Shown: positions 12,100-24,098 of the stretch, in pieces
Layout: each line of letters begins with the position of its first letter
Position numbering within the stretch: the first letter of the stretch is position 1
From: Tubiluchus corallicola
Lineage: Eukaryota > Priapulida > Priapulimorpha > Priapulimorphida > Tubiluchidae
Assembly (NCBI GenBank): GCA_030141605.1
Contig: JAQGDQ010000251.1
Coordinates: forward strand, 1 to 64,000
DNA length: 64,000 nt
Direction: 5' to 3'
The notes under the pieces: model-generated
Databases searched by the model: none
Seen by the model: only the letters and a program-made list of their open reading frames with translations
What the model was told of the DNA's origin: nothing
Translations under genes and position numbers: made by a program

Positions 12100-12260
12100 T
12101 CCTACATTATGCTATGTTGTGTTGTATTTCGCTTTGTTATGTTGTGTTGTATGGTGCTGTGCTGTGTTGTGTTATGTTATTTATTGCTACGTTACGGTGA
12201 ATTAAGTTATATTATATTGTGTTATGCTATGCTATATTATGTTATGTTATGTTACTCATG
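12100..12260. repeat. degenerate TTATG/TTGTG pentanucleotide satellite
   Basis: Five-base periodicity built from TTATG, TTGTG, CTATG and similar units, heavily substituted, so an old pentanucleotide array. The plus-strand frame across it reads as a Cys/Leu-rich peptide and is not evidence of a gene. Confidence 0.8.
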
Positions 12261-14559
12261 TCATGTCACGTTAAAGATTTACACTTTACTGGAATTTGTG
12301 CGGTGATCACCATGGCAGACAATTATTTCACTATTCACTACTCTTATAATAAATTGTCGAAAATATTATCGAAAACATTGTCGAAAATTTCACAGTAAAA
12401 ATATTTACCAATGTCGAAACATGAGCGCTCCTTAAAAAGTTTTAAACGATGTCCTCCTGTATCTGAATCAACAAGCAAATTAGAGAAATTTTCAGGCAAA
12501 ACGTTTTCGTCCCTGGCTAGCATTTTGCAAACCTCAATAAGATCTCCACGATGTCTTAGTTCAAGTGTAGTCAAAATTTATCTTACAGATCAATGTAGTA
12601 TCCTAAAATAGCTAACTAACTACGCTATATTTCTTTTTATAATCATGATTAATCAGTGGGACTAATGTAACTCGGACAGTCAATATAAGGGTCGTCTATG
12701 GAATGGAACAATCAAATTTCTTGCATTTTCGCGCTCTAACAAAAAGTTGGAATAATTTTTCAATTTTTACTAGCATTCAATCTTGACTTAGCTTCCGTAG
12801 CAACCTGATAACAACGCGGCAAATACCTTACAAACTTGCAACAAACACGGAACAAGACGCCGTAAGTTGTTGTTTTACAAGTTGATTACTCATATATACA
12901 TATTTTGGTAAAACTAAGTTTATTGGGAAGGGGAGAGTTGGAGTAAATCCTTGCTTCTTCAGTCAAGCAACTGTTGCCTCAGTAAGGGCTTATCTTTTCA
13001 ACGATCAGTCCTTCACTGTTGTAAGGCGCATCGTGCAGCCAGTTGTGAACTGGAGAACCGCAGAATAGGTGATAAAGGTGAGCTATGATCTACACTGTGA
13101 CGAATCCAGTTGTAACTGTGTAGAGTGCCCGGGACGGGAGCCACAGCTAGGTCTGATCTCCGAACTCGTCGTTTTAATTTTTAAAACATAGGCCACGTTT
13201 CAGCCCAGACGACATTTAGCTTTGAACAGAAGAATTTACTAGAGACAGGAGCGAAATGAAATTCCATCTCCGAAGCTCGAAATTATTTCTTGTACTAATC
13301 TACAGCTACTGAGAATAAGACCCATGGAATTTTCACTCAGTTTTTGACGGAAGTAGTTTTCAAGACAAAACTGAAATTAAAGCAACGTATCTAGCTAATT
13401 TTTTTAGCATTTGGTTTCACAACCACAGACTCAGAGAACCACGTGTAATGGCCGATGGGTAAAATCGCACAAGTTGGCATAAAATTAAGTTAAGATTTTT
13501 CAAGTTTTTAAGCCGCTTGCTAACGGCTTCTTTGCAAATTTATTTGATCTGACATTTTGCCCGCCAGCCAGCCAGCAAAAAAAAAGAAAAAACATGCATA
13601 CCCAGAAATTCTCTATGAAGTCTAATTTCAAAGAGAAACAATTCTGAATTACAGTGTGTCTGGACACAGACTGGAAAGTTAGCTCACTAGGTGCTATAAT
13701 TTCAAATGTTCCGAATTTAGCATTGCTTCATGTAAAATACGCCCGTGCTCATTTGAGTACTTGTCCCAAAAAATTACGAGCATTAACATCACTAACAGCT
13801 AATACACAGCACAAACTCTGTTGTGCTGCAAAATCGAATGCCTTTTGAATTTTAAGCCTTTTTCAAATTTAAAGTAGGCTATATTTATAAAAATTAGAAT
13901 ATGGATAGTATCACACACAAATATACATACATACACAAACATATGTAAATATATATATATACTATAAAATGCAATTTAATGTAACGTACCGTAACGTAAC
14001 ACAACAACATACATGCATTTTTGTGTGGTGATACTATCCATCATCTAGTTTTTATAAACAATAAATTTATATCTATACAGACTGTGTTCGAAGTTCTACC
14101 GCCAGCGTGTTCGACCATCTTAATGATGACGATTATTGACTTGAAAGAGTGTATAGCATGGCATGGAGCTCAGCATAATCAGCTTAATTGGGCGCAATCC
14201 AGGCTAGACGCAAGCCTGGGCGGCGATAATCGTAGAAACAATATTTACCACTAACAGATTTACGTTGCCCAATCTATAATAATTAGTTTCTGGCCCTTGA
14301 GGGCAGAGATAAATGTCAGTAAAGAGAAAATCCGATACTACGTCTCAGTAGTTGGGAATTTGAACAGACCTGCATGTCCTGAATCCTTTCCATTGTTGTT
14401 GTCGTTGTCGTTGTCACTGTCATTGTCGTTTTTTGCAGTTATTTTCTCTTTTTGCCTTCATTGTTGGAAAACTTAATGCGTTTTGCTCTCATTGTCACTT
14501 GTGTGTATGCGAAACATAATTTTAGAGAAAAATTTGAACTCATCCAGAAAACTAAATTG

Positions 14560-14561
<2 letters not shown>
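12261..14561. other. unannotated DNA
   Basis: Contains a short threefold run of ATTRTCGAAAA-like units (12352-12392), an isolated inverted repeat TCTACAC/GTGTAGA (13089-13095 with 13118-13124), and (TA)n/(CATA)n runs around 13920-13962. No gene recognised. Confidence 0.45.
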
Positions 14562-14761
<200 letters not shown>

Positions 14762-14767
14762 ATTCGA

Positions 14768-15472
14768 GTGGCCAGCTACAACTGCAACTCTATTATGCAT
14801 CCAAAATCTCAGTACGTTCTGCATGAACTATGTAAAACTAGTAACGTAATTTGTCTTCAAGAGATAATGCTGCCTAAACAAGAACCTGTCACATTTGCAT
14901 CAAGATTTCTACGGTCGTGGTGTATCACCTACTGATCTATCTGCTGGAATGCCCGAGGGAAGGCTGCAAGGCGGACTTGGTATCTTGTGGAGGAAGGAGC
15001 TTCCCGTGGACTGGAAAATACTTATCAATGATATTGAGTATAGGATTATGGGTGTATCTTTAATATTTCAAGATAAGTTAATGCCTGTAACAATTTTTAA
15101 TGTCTACTTCCCCTATGAATCCGATGATAACAGAGATGAATTTAGACGTTTAGGTAACCTCAATTCCATTATAGAAGACACTGTCTCTAGTTACATTTAT
15201 TATATCGGTGATTTTAATTCACATCTGTCTTGGCAAATTTTTACAGAATTAAATAATATTTGTAGCGTCAATAATTATGTGATATCTGATATTAGTAGGC
15301 TGCCCAACTCAACCTTTACATTTGTTGGTGTAACGCATAACACTACAACGTGGCGTGATCACGTGACCAGTACCGAAGCTGCTGATACATTAATAAGAAA
15401 CATTAGTGCAAATTATGATCTTACTACTTCTGATCATGTGCCTATAGTAATGAATATTAATGTGGAAAAATG
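14768..15472 (+). pseudogene. LINE apurinic/apyrimidinic-like endonuclease domain (frameshifted)
   Basis: This domain nicks target DNA to prime reverse transcription. In order: VASYNCNSI with the conserved Asn at the amino end (14768 on), VICLQEIML with the catalytic Glu (about 14852), a frameshift at 14880-14895, GGLGILWRK (about 14970), NVYFPYE (about 15098), YIGDFNSH with the Asp-Phe-Asn active site (about 15200), and SDHVPI, the Ser-Asp-His motif, near the end (about 15430). All key endonuclease motifs survive; only the reading frame is broken. The second frame (14895-15473) is 192 codons long with a natural stop, so decay at this end is modest. Confidence 0.88.
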
Positions 15473-15750
15473 ATATCCGTCCCTAGTAATGGCAATTTCA
15501 TTACTGCTGCTGATGTCTGTGATGGCGCTGCGCCCTCAAGTCCAGTAAAAGTTTACCGCGACATAAGGTAGACTGGGATAAAGCTAGCAGCAACAACTGT
15601 TCGGTTACACTTCAATAACGCAAGATTTGTTGTCTAAACTTGCAGTACCGTATGAGGCACTTCTTTGCGAAGATATAAACTGCCACAACACCAATCATAA
15701 ACTGCAGCTTAGAGAATACTATGACAACATAGTATGGATACTCAGTTAGT

Positions 15751-17000
15751 ATGGATGCTGCAAATTGCACCATTCCAGGCAGCAAACAACCTGAGAACAA
15801 CAAAACTAAAAAGAAAATAATTCCTGGCTGGAATAGGCTTGTTGCTGATAAGCATAAGTTTCTGCGCCAATGCTACCGTAACTGGTACTTGAACGGCAAA
15901 CCCCGTTCTGGGCCTTTAGCCAGTGTTGTGTTTCGGGCACGCTTTGCGGGAAAATGTAAGCGCCAAGAACAAAGCATTATTGCCGACAAAATTACATATA
16001 GACTTATGAACTGCAGCTCATATCAGTTCTGGGCTCAGGTCAAAAAAGAAACAAATTCAAAAATGCCATTTCCACCAAAAATTGGCATCGATAGAATTCA
16101 TTACTTTAAACTGTTTTTAAAACTCATTGAAACTGAGATGCCAAATGTTGTTGTTCGTTTACTTGTTTTTTATTACATCCATCAAGGAATGCTGGTGAGA
16201 TGAGGTAACTATAACTCTGAGATTTTAAAAGTTGCCAATGGTGTACGACAGGGAGGAAAGACGTCCCCTCTTTTGTTTAACTTCTACTTTAGAGAACTTT
16301 AGAGTGAATATCTAGCTTCTAGTAACCTTGGATGTCAAATTGCAGATATGTATTACAATCATTTGACATACGCCGACGATATGTGCCTGTTAAGTACCAC
16401 GACAACTATATATATATGCTGATTATGCAGCAAAATCTGATATTTTAATTAATGTTAACTGAACTAAGCTTCTGACTATAACGCCTTCCAATATGAGCAA
16501 CTTTGAGTTCGGAACAGTTAAGTTAACTGGATCTGTTATTGAGCCTTGAGATAATGAAAAATATCTTGGTCACATCATTTCTAGGGACTCTGTACGATCT
16601 AGATATCATACGACAAGTAGGCATTTATTACTCTCGAGCAAATAAGCTATGCCGTAAATTTTACTATTGCACCAATGCTGTCTATTCAATACTTATTGTA
16701 ATAGCTTCTACTGTATAGCCACTTGGCGGCACTTTCATAATTATAATCTGAACAAACTTAAGGTTGCTCATAATAAATCAATGCGCACATTTTTCAATTT
16801 CCAGTTCGATCACAGTGCTAGGGACATTTCTGTGACGCATAAATTAGTGTACTTTGATGTTATTTACAGGAAAAGCATTTGCAGCCTGAATACTAGAATT
16901 ACAAACAGTGAAAACTTGTTATGTAGTACAATATTCGGTAGTGATACTTTATTTACTTCCAGTGTAAGAAAGATTTGGAGAAGGATATTGTACGCTTAAT
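15751..17000 (+). pseudogene. LINE reverse transcriptase and carboxyl region (deleted and broken)
   Basis: The linker IPGWNRLV...GKPRSGP and an FW-x-x-VKK block (15770-16080) are typical of the stretch before the polymerase. The sequence then jumps to HYFKLFLKLIE (about 16100), which belongs inside the polymerase, implying an internal deletion of the first motifs. Next come NGVRQGGKTSPLLFNFYF (about 16235) and TYADD (catalytic Asp pair, YADD codons at 16369-16380). A broken thumb follows, including KYLGH-like residues, then an open carboxyl part (16667-16999) with FNTYCNSFYC and WRRILYA at the end. Stops at 16201, near 16300 and near 16420 make it non-functional. Confidence 0.88.
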
Positions 17001-17179
17001 TTTTTACATTGTTGATATTCATTGATGTAATGATTGAAGCCAATGCGAAATTGTTATTATTTTTTTATAATGTTGTTTTGTTGGTGTGCTTGTGTGTTTA
17101 TTTACTTGTATTTTCGCTATATATATTTTTAATGTTGTACTAATATGATATGAACGAAAGTTGAAATAAAGAAGTAAAT

Positions 17180-18080
<901 letters not shown>

Positions 18081-18560
18081 GTAGTTAAAACAACGCAACT
18101 TTATAAAAACTTTCGCTTTACATAGCTAAAATCATGCCAAACGTTTCAACAGACTACTGCTGTCATCATCAGTGGTAAATTTACGAACATACAACCAGTT
18201 TATATAGGCAGAGCCTATTATGCACTAATTAAGTAGTTAAGTGATAAAGTGTTTGAAAATAAAGCTGAAGGAATTGAACTGTTTTGTACATTAAGAGAAG
18301 GCTTATAGTAAGGGTGCATAAATAAACTTTATTTTATTAATAAGCCCCAGATATTGTAGAGTTTGTAGCACTGGCCACAATGCTGAAATTATTAAAACCA
18401 GCTTTGTGATCAGAGATACAAATATGGTCATTAATGCTGGATTGAGGAGAATTTTTTAATTTTTTGCCAGTTCTAGATGACACACCCAAGTGTTCACAAA
18501 TTCTTACCTTAAAGTGTCTGTATGTCTAGTAGATAGTATGTCTAGTACATAGAGCATTTT
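18081..18560 (-). pseudogene. Penelope-like element 3' fragment, left inverted copy
   Basis: On the minus strand an open run reads TYRHFKVRICEHLGV, then SSRTGKK, then HKAGFNNFSIV. This is the second half of a GIY-YIG endonuclease domain as found at the carboxyl end of Penelope-like reverse transcriptases. It is followed by a broken Leu-Ile-x-Lys / Lys-Pro-Ser-Leu-Asn ending and a 3' UTR that runs to 18081. The stretch 18081-18510 is an inverted copy of 18995-19400, with substitutions and small indels. Upstream of the Arg-His motif (18520-18560) the frame collapses in a small tandem duplication. Reverse transcriptase motifs are absent: a 5'-truncated dead copy. Confidence 0.82.
18138..18180 (-). 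ncRNA. hammerhead ribozyme-like motif in the left Penelope copy
   Basis: The minus strand reads CTGATGA (18172-18166), then a hairpin GACAG/CTGTT with a 7-base loop, then GAAAC (from 18147), then CGTT and TGG. CTGATGA and GAAA are the invariant core of hammerhead ribozymes, and the flanking CCA and TGG could form a short stem I. A one-base bulge after CTGATGA and an almost missing stem III make it atypical. Hammerheads with very short stem III have been described in Penelope-like elements. Activity is not claimed. Confidence 0.42.
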
Positions 18561-18654
18561 GTATTTAATCATCACAAATTTCATGAAGAAATCAATACTA
18601 TAAAAAGTTTTTTAATTTCTAATAGGTTTCCAACATGGTTAATTGACTTGACCG

Positions 18655-18812
18655 TCAAAAAATATCTTGAAAAAGTTTTTTCCAAAAAATAGCCACACAG
18701 TCTGTTTCAATAAAATAAGTTAAGGGCTGCTTTGTATTTTGTATATTAAGAAAAGGCTTATTAGGGCACATAGATAGGCTTTCTTTTATTAATAAGTCCC
18801 AGTTATTTCTCA
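18655..18812 (-). pseudogene. Penelope-like element carboxyl fragment, middle inverted copy
   Basis: The minus strand reads NNWDLLIKESLSMCPNKP and then FLNIQN. This is the end of the GIY-YIG domain (Leu-Leu-Ile-Lys-Glu-Ser-Leu ... Lys-Pro-x-Leu-Asn) and is closely similar to the right copy's LLIKDSLFM...KPSLNVQN. It starts at the junction with the plus-strand copy near 18812 and diverges after about 18720, with no matching 3' UTR. It is therefore a third, independent fragment and not part of the left arm. Confidence 0.75.
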
Positions 18813-19400
18813 AACAACTATACCCCGATATTGAGCTACGTATTGTGTTAAAATCTGGCAATAATTTAGGCTCTTTCCTCCCATTTAAAGACAAAATACC
18901 CACATTCTTACAGTATGATACTGTTTATAGATTTCAGTGCAGCAGCTGCAATGCTGCTTACCATGGCAAATATCCTGATATTTTGAAGTAAAAATTTGTG
19001 AACACTACGGTATTTCGTCTAGAACTGGCAAAAAGTGAAAAAATCCTCAATCCAGCATTAATGACCATATTTGTATGTGTCCACAAAGCTGGTTTTAATA
19101 ATTTCAGCATTGTGACCAGTGCTACAAATATCTGGGGCTTATTGATAAAAGATAGTTTATTTATGCACCCTTACAATAAGCCTTCTCTTAATGTACAAAA
19201 CAATTCAATTCCTTCAGCTTTATTTTCAAACACTTAATCACTTAACTACTTAATTAGTGCATAATAGGCTCTGCCTATATAAACTGGTTGTATGTTTGTA
19301 AATTTACGACTGATGATGACAGCAGTATTCTTTCGAAACGTTAGTCATGATTTAACTATGTAAAATAAAAGTTTTAATAAAGTTGTGTTGCTTTAACTAT
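18813..19400 (+). pseudogene. Penelope-like element 3' fragment, right copy with GIY-YIG domain
   Basis: Plus-strand codons from 18813 read FLKQLYPDIELRIV, KSGNNLGSFLPFKDKIP, then YRFQCSSCNAAYHGK. This matches the Penelope connector and the start of the GIY-YIG nuclease (paired Cys, then Tyr-x-Gly-Lys). A frameshift follows at about 18970-18995. The frame then resumes with HKAGFNNFSIV and LLIKDSLFM...KPSLNVQNNSIP, ending at a stop near 19237, followed by the 3' UTR to 19400. In an intact element the nuclease makes the nick used for integration. Here the polymerase is absent and the nuclease is broken. Confidence 0.85.
19303..19346 (+). ncRNA. decayed hammerhead-like motif in the right Penelope copy
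   Basis: Counterpart of the left-arm motif: CTGATGA at 19310-19316 and CGAAAC around 19334-19339. The intervening hairpin GACAG/CTTTC has one mismatch, and the stem I partners no longer pair. Core conserved, stems eroded. Confidence 0.35.
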
Positions 19401-19814
19401 AAATGTTTTTAAGTGCCTGTACTAAAAACAGTCATTTTAGTTTGCAGTAGGATAAAAAATGCGAAATTCATTCTATTGCGGTTAATAATCTGTATAATTG
19501 TAACTGGAACACTTGTTATTAAAACAACTATTTGAATTTACGGTTTGGGGTGAGAAAGTAAAACATTCGGTTTTAGCTTACTTGTTGCCTTCAGGAATAT
19601 TTCATATCGCTATGGATAAAAAGGACATCTCCATAATATGGTTTTAAACATTTTTTCAATTTCTGTAGAGTGGATATTTCGCATTTTCCTGCATTTATTT
19701 TTTACTGGCCCTGGTCTTCGTCCGGTGTATAACAGTTCTGGTAGATATTTTCTTTTTTGTACTAATTTTTAGTCTACGTCAAAGCATTCAATAGAGCATT
19801 CAGCAAACTACGCA

Positions 19815-19967
19815 AGAGTTCAGTATCTAAAAAAGTAACATTGAATTAAAAAATATTGAAAGTCACTTAGCGTTTTGGGTTTGTTTCATTGTTATCACTT
19901 AATTTAAAAATAGAAAATATAGCAAAGAAATTTGCCCATAAACTGTATATAAAGCACAAAGTTAATT
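19815..19967 (+). repeat. dispersed duplicate, copy 1
   Basis: About 150 bp match 21402-21550 in the same orientation: AGTTCAGTATC, AGTAACATTGA (ACTAACATTGA in copy 2), GTCACTTAGC, TTGGGTTTGTTT and AAAGCA-AAAGTTA in the same order, with scattered substitutions. Non-coding; the source element is unknown. Confidence 0.7.
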
Positions 19968-21401
19968 CGACTGGTCGACTTTTCCTTTTTATTAAATTGT
20001 ATATTTTTAACTTGTAATTTAGTCACGCGCTATAAATTCTTATAATATGACGTTGTATAATCTACGATTTCTATAAAATTAATAAAAATACTTAGTACTT
20101 AGTGCTAAAATTAGGTATTTATGTATCTTATCATTTCAAGATTACGAAAGCACGTTCTTTTTGTGTCACAGTATCAAGCAAATATATTGAATACTGTCCG
20201 TCCGTCGTCTCCCTATTTTCACAAGGAAAGCCACTGCTAATTGGCGAGCTAGGTTTCGATGAAATGGCAGGCCAAACAGTAATTTTTACTCCAGACTGTT
20301 TTACTTATACGTGCGTGTGTCACGTAGTTGCGTCTGTTTAACACGGAAAATTTCCAGAGGAACGTGAGATCCGTGGCAGAGTTAGTTGCCGCCATGTGCA
20401 CGATACAAGTTATGAACAGTTTATTTGACTTCTCTTCTTGCAAGTTGTATCTCTTCCAATGCAACGAACCGAAGCGTATATAACTCGTTATTCTATTTTT
20501 AATTGTTTACTTGTCTAGTGCTGAAATGAAAAGCAATGTGCCAACATAACGTGAAAGTTAAAGTCCTACATTAACTGACTGTTTTGCTTATAAAATCCGG
20601 CGTTTATTTGCCTAAAATGTTTATAAAAATTTATTGTGAATAAGTCAATTTAATTAAATAATTAGTATATTTATAAGTAAGTAAATTAACCTCCATAAAA
20701 AAGTAAATTAGTCTCCATAACCTCGTATTGTTCCTATGTCACACACCAGTCATAACCTTGCGTTTTTTAGTAGAACTAAGGCGCTTTCTGACTCATTGAG
20801 TTAAAACTTCCCAAGCCACTCTTCCTATCCTTTTGAACATTCTTTTATCCGTCATTCCTATCTGTGTTTTGCACCGCTTTTTCCTTTTAAATTGCTTAAA
20901 ACCATCGTATTTTTGTTCGGTAGCGTAAGCACCTAACAAGTTTTTACTTCTGGTTCTTGCCATCAACGATATATGCATGCTGTCATGTCATGATCATTAA
21001 TATTAACTGTATACTTTTTCATTGTTTCAATGGATTATACAACTGTATAACCAAATAAATAAATTACTACTATTACTATTAAATAAGCAATCAAACAAAC
21101 AGGCAAATCAAGAAATAAACAGGCCCAAATAAAAGGACGATTTTATAATATAGTGCGTAGCGAATTACATCAACCATATCAGCGCTACAAAACACAACTT
21201 TAAAATAGATCTTTAGATTTTGAACTGTAATGAGCTAAAATTAATAGACCTAATGATTCATATATAAGTTTAATCAACAATTAATCTAACCTAGCACAAG
21301 ATTCTGGATTCAGCCTAGTCTTGCAGTTTTTCAGCAGCTTCTTTCTTCCGTCAATTAAAGTTAGGTCAATTGTTACTCTTTTGTTTATTATATTATTCAG
21401 C
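19968..21401. other. unannotated DNA with a LINE-tail-like end
   Basis: 20990-21090 looks like a LINE 3' end: it runs into a short TACTAT/TACTATTA repeat after AAATAAATAAAT. A minus-strand frame at 20793-20978 is rich in Lys and Arg but matches nothing known. No gene supported. Confidence 0.35.
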
Positions 21402-21550
21402 CTAGTTCAGTATCAAAAGACTAACATTGACTTAAAGGAAAGGACAAGTCACTTAGCACGTTGGGTTTGTTTTACCGTTGTCACCTAAACTTAGAAAAAG
21501 ATAAGAAAAAAATTTGCAAAAAATCTGTCTGTAAAGCATAAAGTTACTTT
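21402..21550 (+). repeat. dispersed duplicate, copy 2
   Basis: Partner of 19815-19967, 1.6 kb downstream on the same strand. The two flank unrelated sequence. A copied segment or two members of one unknown repeat family both fit. Confidence 0.7.
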
Positions 21551-22830
21551 ATACTATCGCTGCGTTTGAAATTTTTAGGCTCGGTGAGTTGAATATTATG
21601 ACGTACCTGGTGGACTTCATGACCTTTGGTAAGCGCATCGGTTTGGGATGGTATTGCAAGCACACTATAACATTTTATGTTGCAGACCAAGATTTAGTAC
21701 ACCTTAACATTTTTTCAACTTCTGGGTTTTTTGTACTTTTTTTTGTTAATTGTCAACTACTGACCGTGTCGTTAAGAAAACGTTTTGTTAGATAACCTTT
21801 TGTTTGATAAACTTTTACAAGTTAGATAAGATGCTAAAGTAAGATTAGATAAGATATAAAAAGTAACAAACAAAAATAAAAAAAGTAATTTTTTGTCGAC
21901 AATTTTTTGTAAACATTGATAACAATTAAAATATATAAAGCAAGCTGGTTTCTGCATTTGGCTTCAGTAAGAACTGTGGGTATTCGTTAACCTTACATTG
22001 TCTATACCTTACATAACCTTACATACGTGGGAGGAATATAACAGTTATTATAGATGTTTAATTTAGTTTCGGGCGCTCTGAACGTATTGGCTCTAGGATT
22101 TTTTCGAGCAACATAGCGTTTTCCTCCCAGGAAACAGTAACCTATGTTATAAGCTTGTAACATATAAACAAACAAAAGAATTAAAGTATATTAATTTAGA
22201 TTACCAAATTGAATTGTTGGAGACGAAACAGACTAACACAATTTTCATGAATGCCAAACCGGTGTCAATGATTCTTTTCGCCTAACAAGATTTCAATTAG
22301 TATTTGTGATTAAATATTAAGCACATGCGTGTTAAACACCCATTGAATCCACTAATGTAAAAAGTTCTCGCAAATTCTCGCGAGTAACGCGAATTTTGTT
22401 AAGCTTTTATGAATGTGATCCCCCGAGGAAAAAGAATTGATTCTGGCGTATACTTTCATTAGTAGACCAGTAAAAATAATCTTGCAAGTACTCATTACAC
22501 CACTCAGCGCACCTGATCATCCAAACCTCACCTACAATTATATATGACTCGATCCCTGCTATTTAATCGTAATGAACGCTCAGCTTTAAGTAAATGTAAA
22601 AAAATGGGTAGTAGAAGAAAGGCAATATAACTTTGCTTGAAAAGCTGAGAGTAAGAAATGGTAGATAAAATTACATGCTATACAGTGTCACAGTAAGATA
22701 AAACCAAAAAATTCGTCGTCTATTTTAGAGTGTAACTTTGGCTTTAAATTTGGGTCTTGAGCAGGGTCGTTTGTTAGGAAATTATTCTGTAATAAATACA
22801 CTATGTAACATCACTATAATGGTGATAATA
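21551..22830. other. unannotated AT-rich DNA
   Basis: Contains short runs of TTAGATAAG-like units (21790-21860) and CCTTACAT repeated three times near 21992-22025. No coding feature recognised. Confidence 0.45.
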
Positions 22831-22938
22831 GTGTTGTTGTTGTTGTTGTTGATGATGATGATGATAACGACGATGATGATAATAATGACGATGATGAGGA
22901 GGAGGACGACGATGATGACGATGACGATCATGATGTGA
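22831..22938. repeat. (TTG)n then (GAT/GAC)n compound microsatellite
   Basis: A short TTG block followed by mixed GAT, GAC and GAGGAG units. Met- or His-rich frames on the two strands are translations of the array. Confidence 0.93.
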
Positions 22939-23037
22939 TAATGCAATTGATATTAATGGCAACGACGGAGCCAAAACAACAAGCATAAATATTTTCTAAG
23001 GCAGCATAATTACGATATTATTTTAATATTATTTTAA

Positions 23038-23620
23038 GGAAAGGGCATTTTGAAAAATAATAATAAATAATAAAAATAATAAAAAATATTTTATAAAGTG
23101 CACTTTCAGGCAAATACTTTCAACGGTGCTGTCAGTAAAACATCATAGTTACAGATGCACAATTAAAAAAATACAACACTATTAAATGGTATTTAAAGTA
23201 TTGCACAAAACACACAAAATTAATCACCTTCTGGAAAGAAATTATAGTAAAAAATAGCTCCTTATAGAAGCCTAGAACAGTTGGAATTGATCATAATAAT
23301 TTTTAAAAAGATGTCTTCAAATGTTTCTTAAATAGTTGCACAGTAGAATCAGTCCGAGGTTTTGAGAAAAAGAAGTCCAGTAATTCGATGAAACAGAAGA
23401 AAGTCCAAGGTCTCCAAAAGTCTCTTTTCTATTAAAAAGTTCCGAAAGTTCATTATGGGAAGATCTGCTTGCCCGTGTATCCCTACAAAAGTTGCGTTTA
23501 TGTAACCTATCAGACAAGTATGCAGGAGAAAGTTCGTGTAAAACTTCGCAATAATTTATACACATAATTCTAATTGGCAAAAGATACAATAAAATAACAA
23601 ACGGACACGCGTCTTACAAA
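23038..23620 (-). pseudogene. L2/CR1-like LINE 3' end with (TTA)n tail
   Basis: Minus-strand residues HELSPAYLSDRLHKR (from about 23540), then SRSSHNELSELF, then a degraded SSNYWTSFSQNL, and after a frameshift near 23345 FKKHLKTSF and a stop at 23303-23305. This is the conserved carboxyl pattern of many CR1/L2-group LINEs (Leu-Ser-Pro-x-Tyr-Leu ... Trp-Asn-Ser-Leu-Pro ... Phe-Lys-Lys-His-Leu-Lys). The 3' UTR contains AGTGCACTTTATAAAA and ends in TTATTA-type repeats at 23090-23038, as L2-type tails do. Sequence farther upstream is too decayed to follow. Confidence 0.82.
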
Positions 23621-24027
23621 AGTAGCATAACAGATCAAATGCCATTGAGACCGTATACAAATACATCACAAAATACAAACACCTAAAATATTATTGATAA
23701 ATATTTCCCTTGCGGAAAACGTCTTTCTTTAAAGGAAAAGAAATACAAATATAAAAGATTCTTCTTAATGCCGTACATTGGAGACCCCTCCTTGTGCCCG
23801 CTGCGCGATACAAAAACGTCTTTATGTGCCCAAGAAAAGACAGGCGAAACAACCTATTCTATATTTAAATGGGAATAAATGACAAAATCTGTGTGGTATA
23901 TACGCCACATGAAAGGTTCTATTGAAACTAATGTACAGGACTGGGAGTTTTGATAAAAAATTTATGTTAGTCAAGCTCTGCTCATTAGGAAAAGGGACGC
24001 CAACGATTCTAATAAGGGAGCCGAGGG
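23621..24027. other. unannotated DNA
   Basis: May hold the eroded upstream part of the LINE at 23038-23620, but I could not carry the frame past about 23600. Nothing else recognised. Confidence 0.4.
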
Positions 24028-24098
24028 AATGCAGCTAACAGCTGCATGGGGCGGTATCTTCCACACTGCAAAGTGCTCGCTTTGCACCTGTGTAGAGG
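24028..24098. other. two adjacent hairpins in a GC-balanced block
   Basis: First hairpin: ATGCAGCT / AGCTGCAT, 8-bp perfect stem with a 3-base loop (24029-24047). Second: TGCAAAG / CTTTGCA, 7-bp perfect stem with a 6-base loop (24067-24086), extended outward by ACAC/GTGT across a 3-base bulge (24063-24093). They lie 15-20 bp apart in sequence less AT-rich than its surroundings. A structured RNA or a cis-regulatory palindrome pair is possible; coincidence is not excluded. Confidence 0.4.

Noticed and set aside
13089-13124. Inverted repeat TCTACAC/GTGTAGA
   Set aside because: Isolated 7-bp stems with short loops are expected by chance in 64 kb of DNA.
20793-20978. Basic 61-codon minus-strand frame
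   Set aside because: Too short, no motif I can name, no promoter or poly(A) signal.
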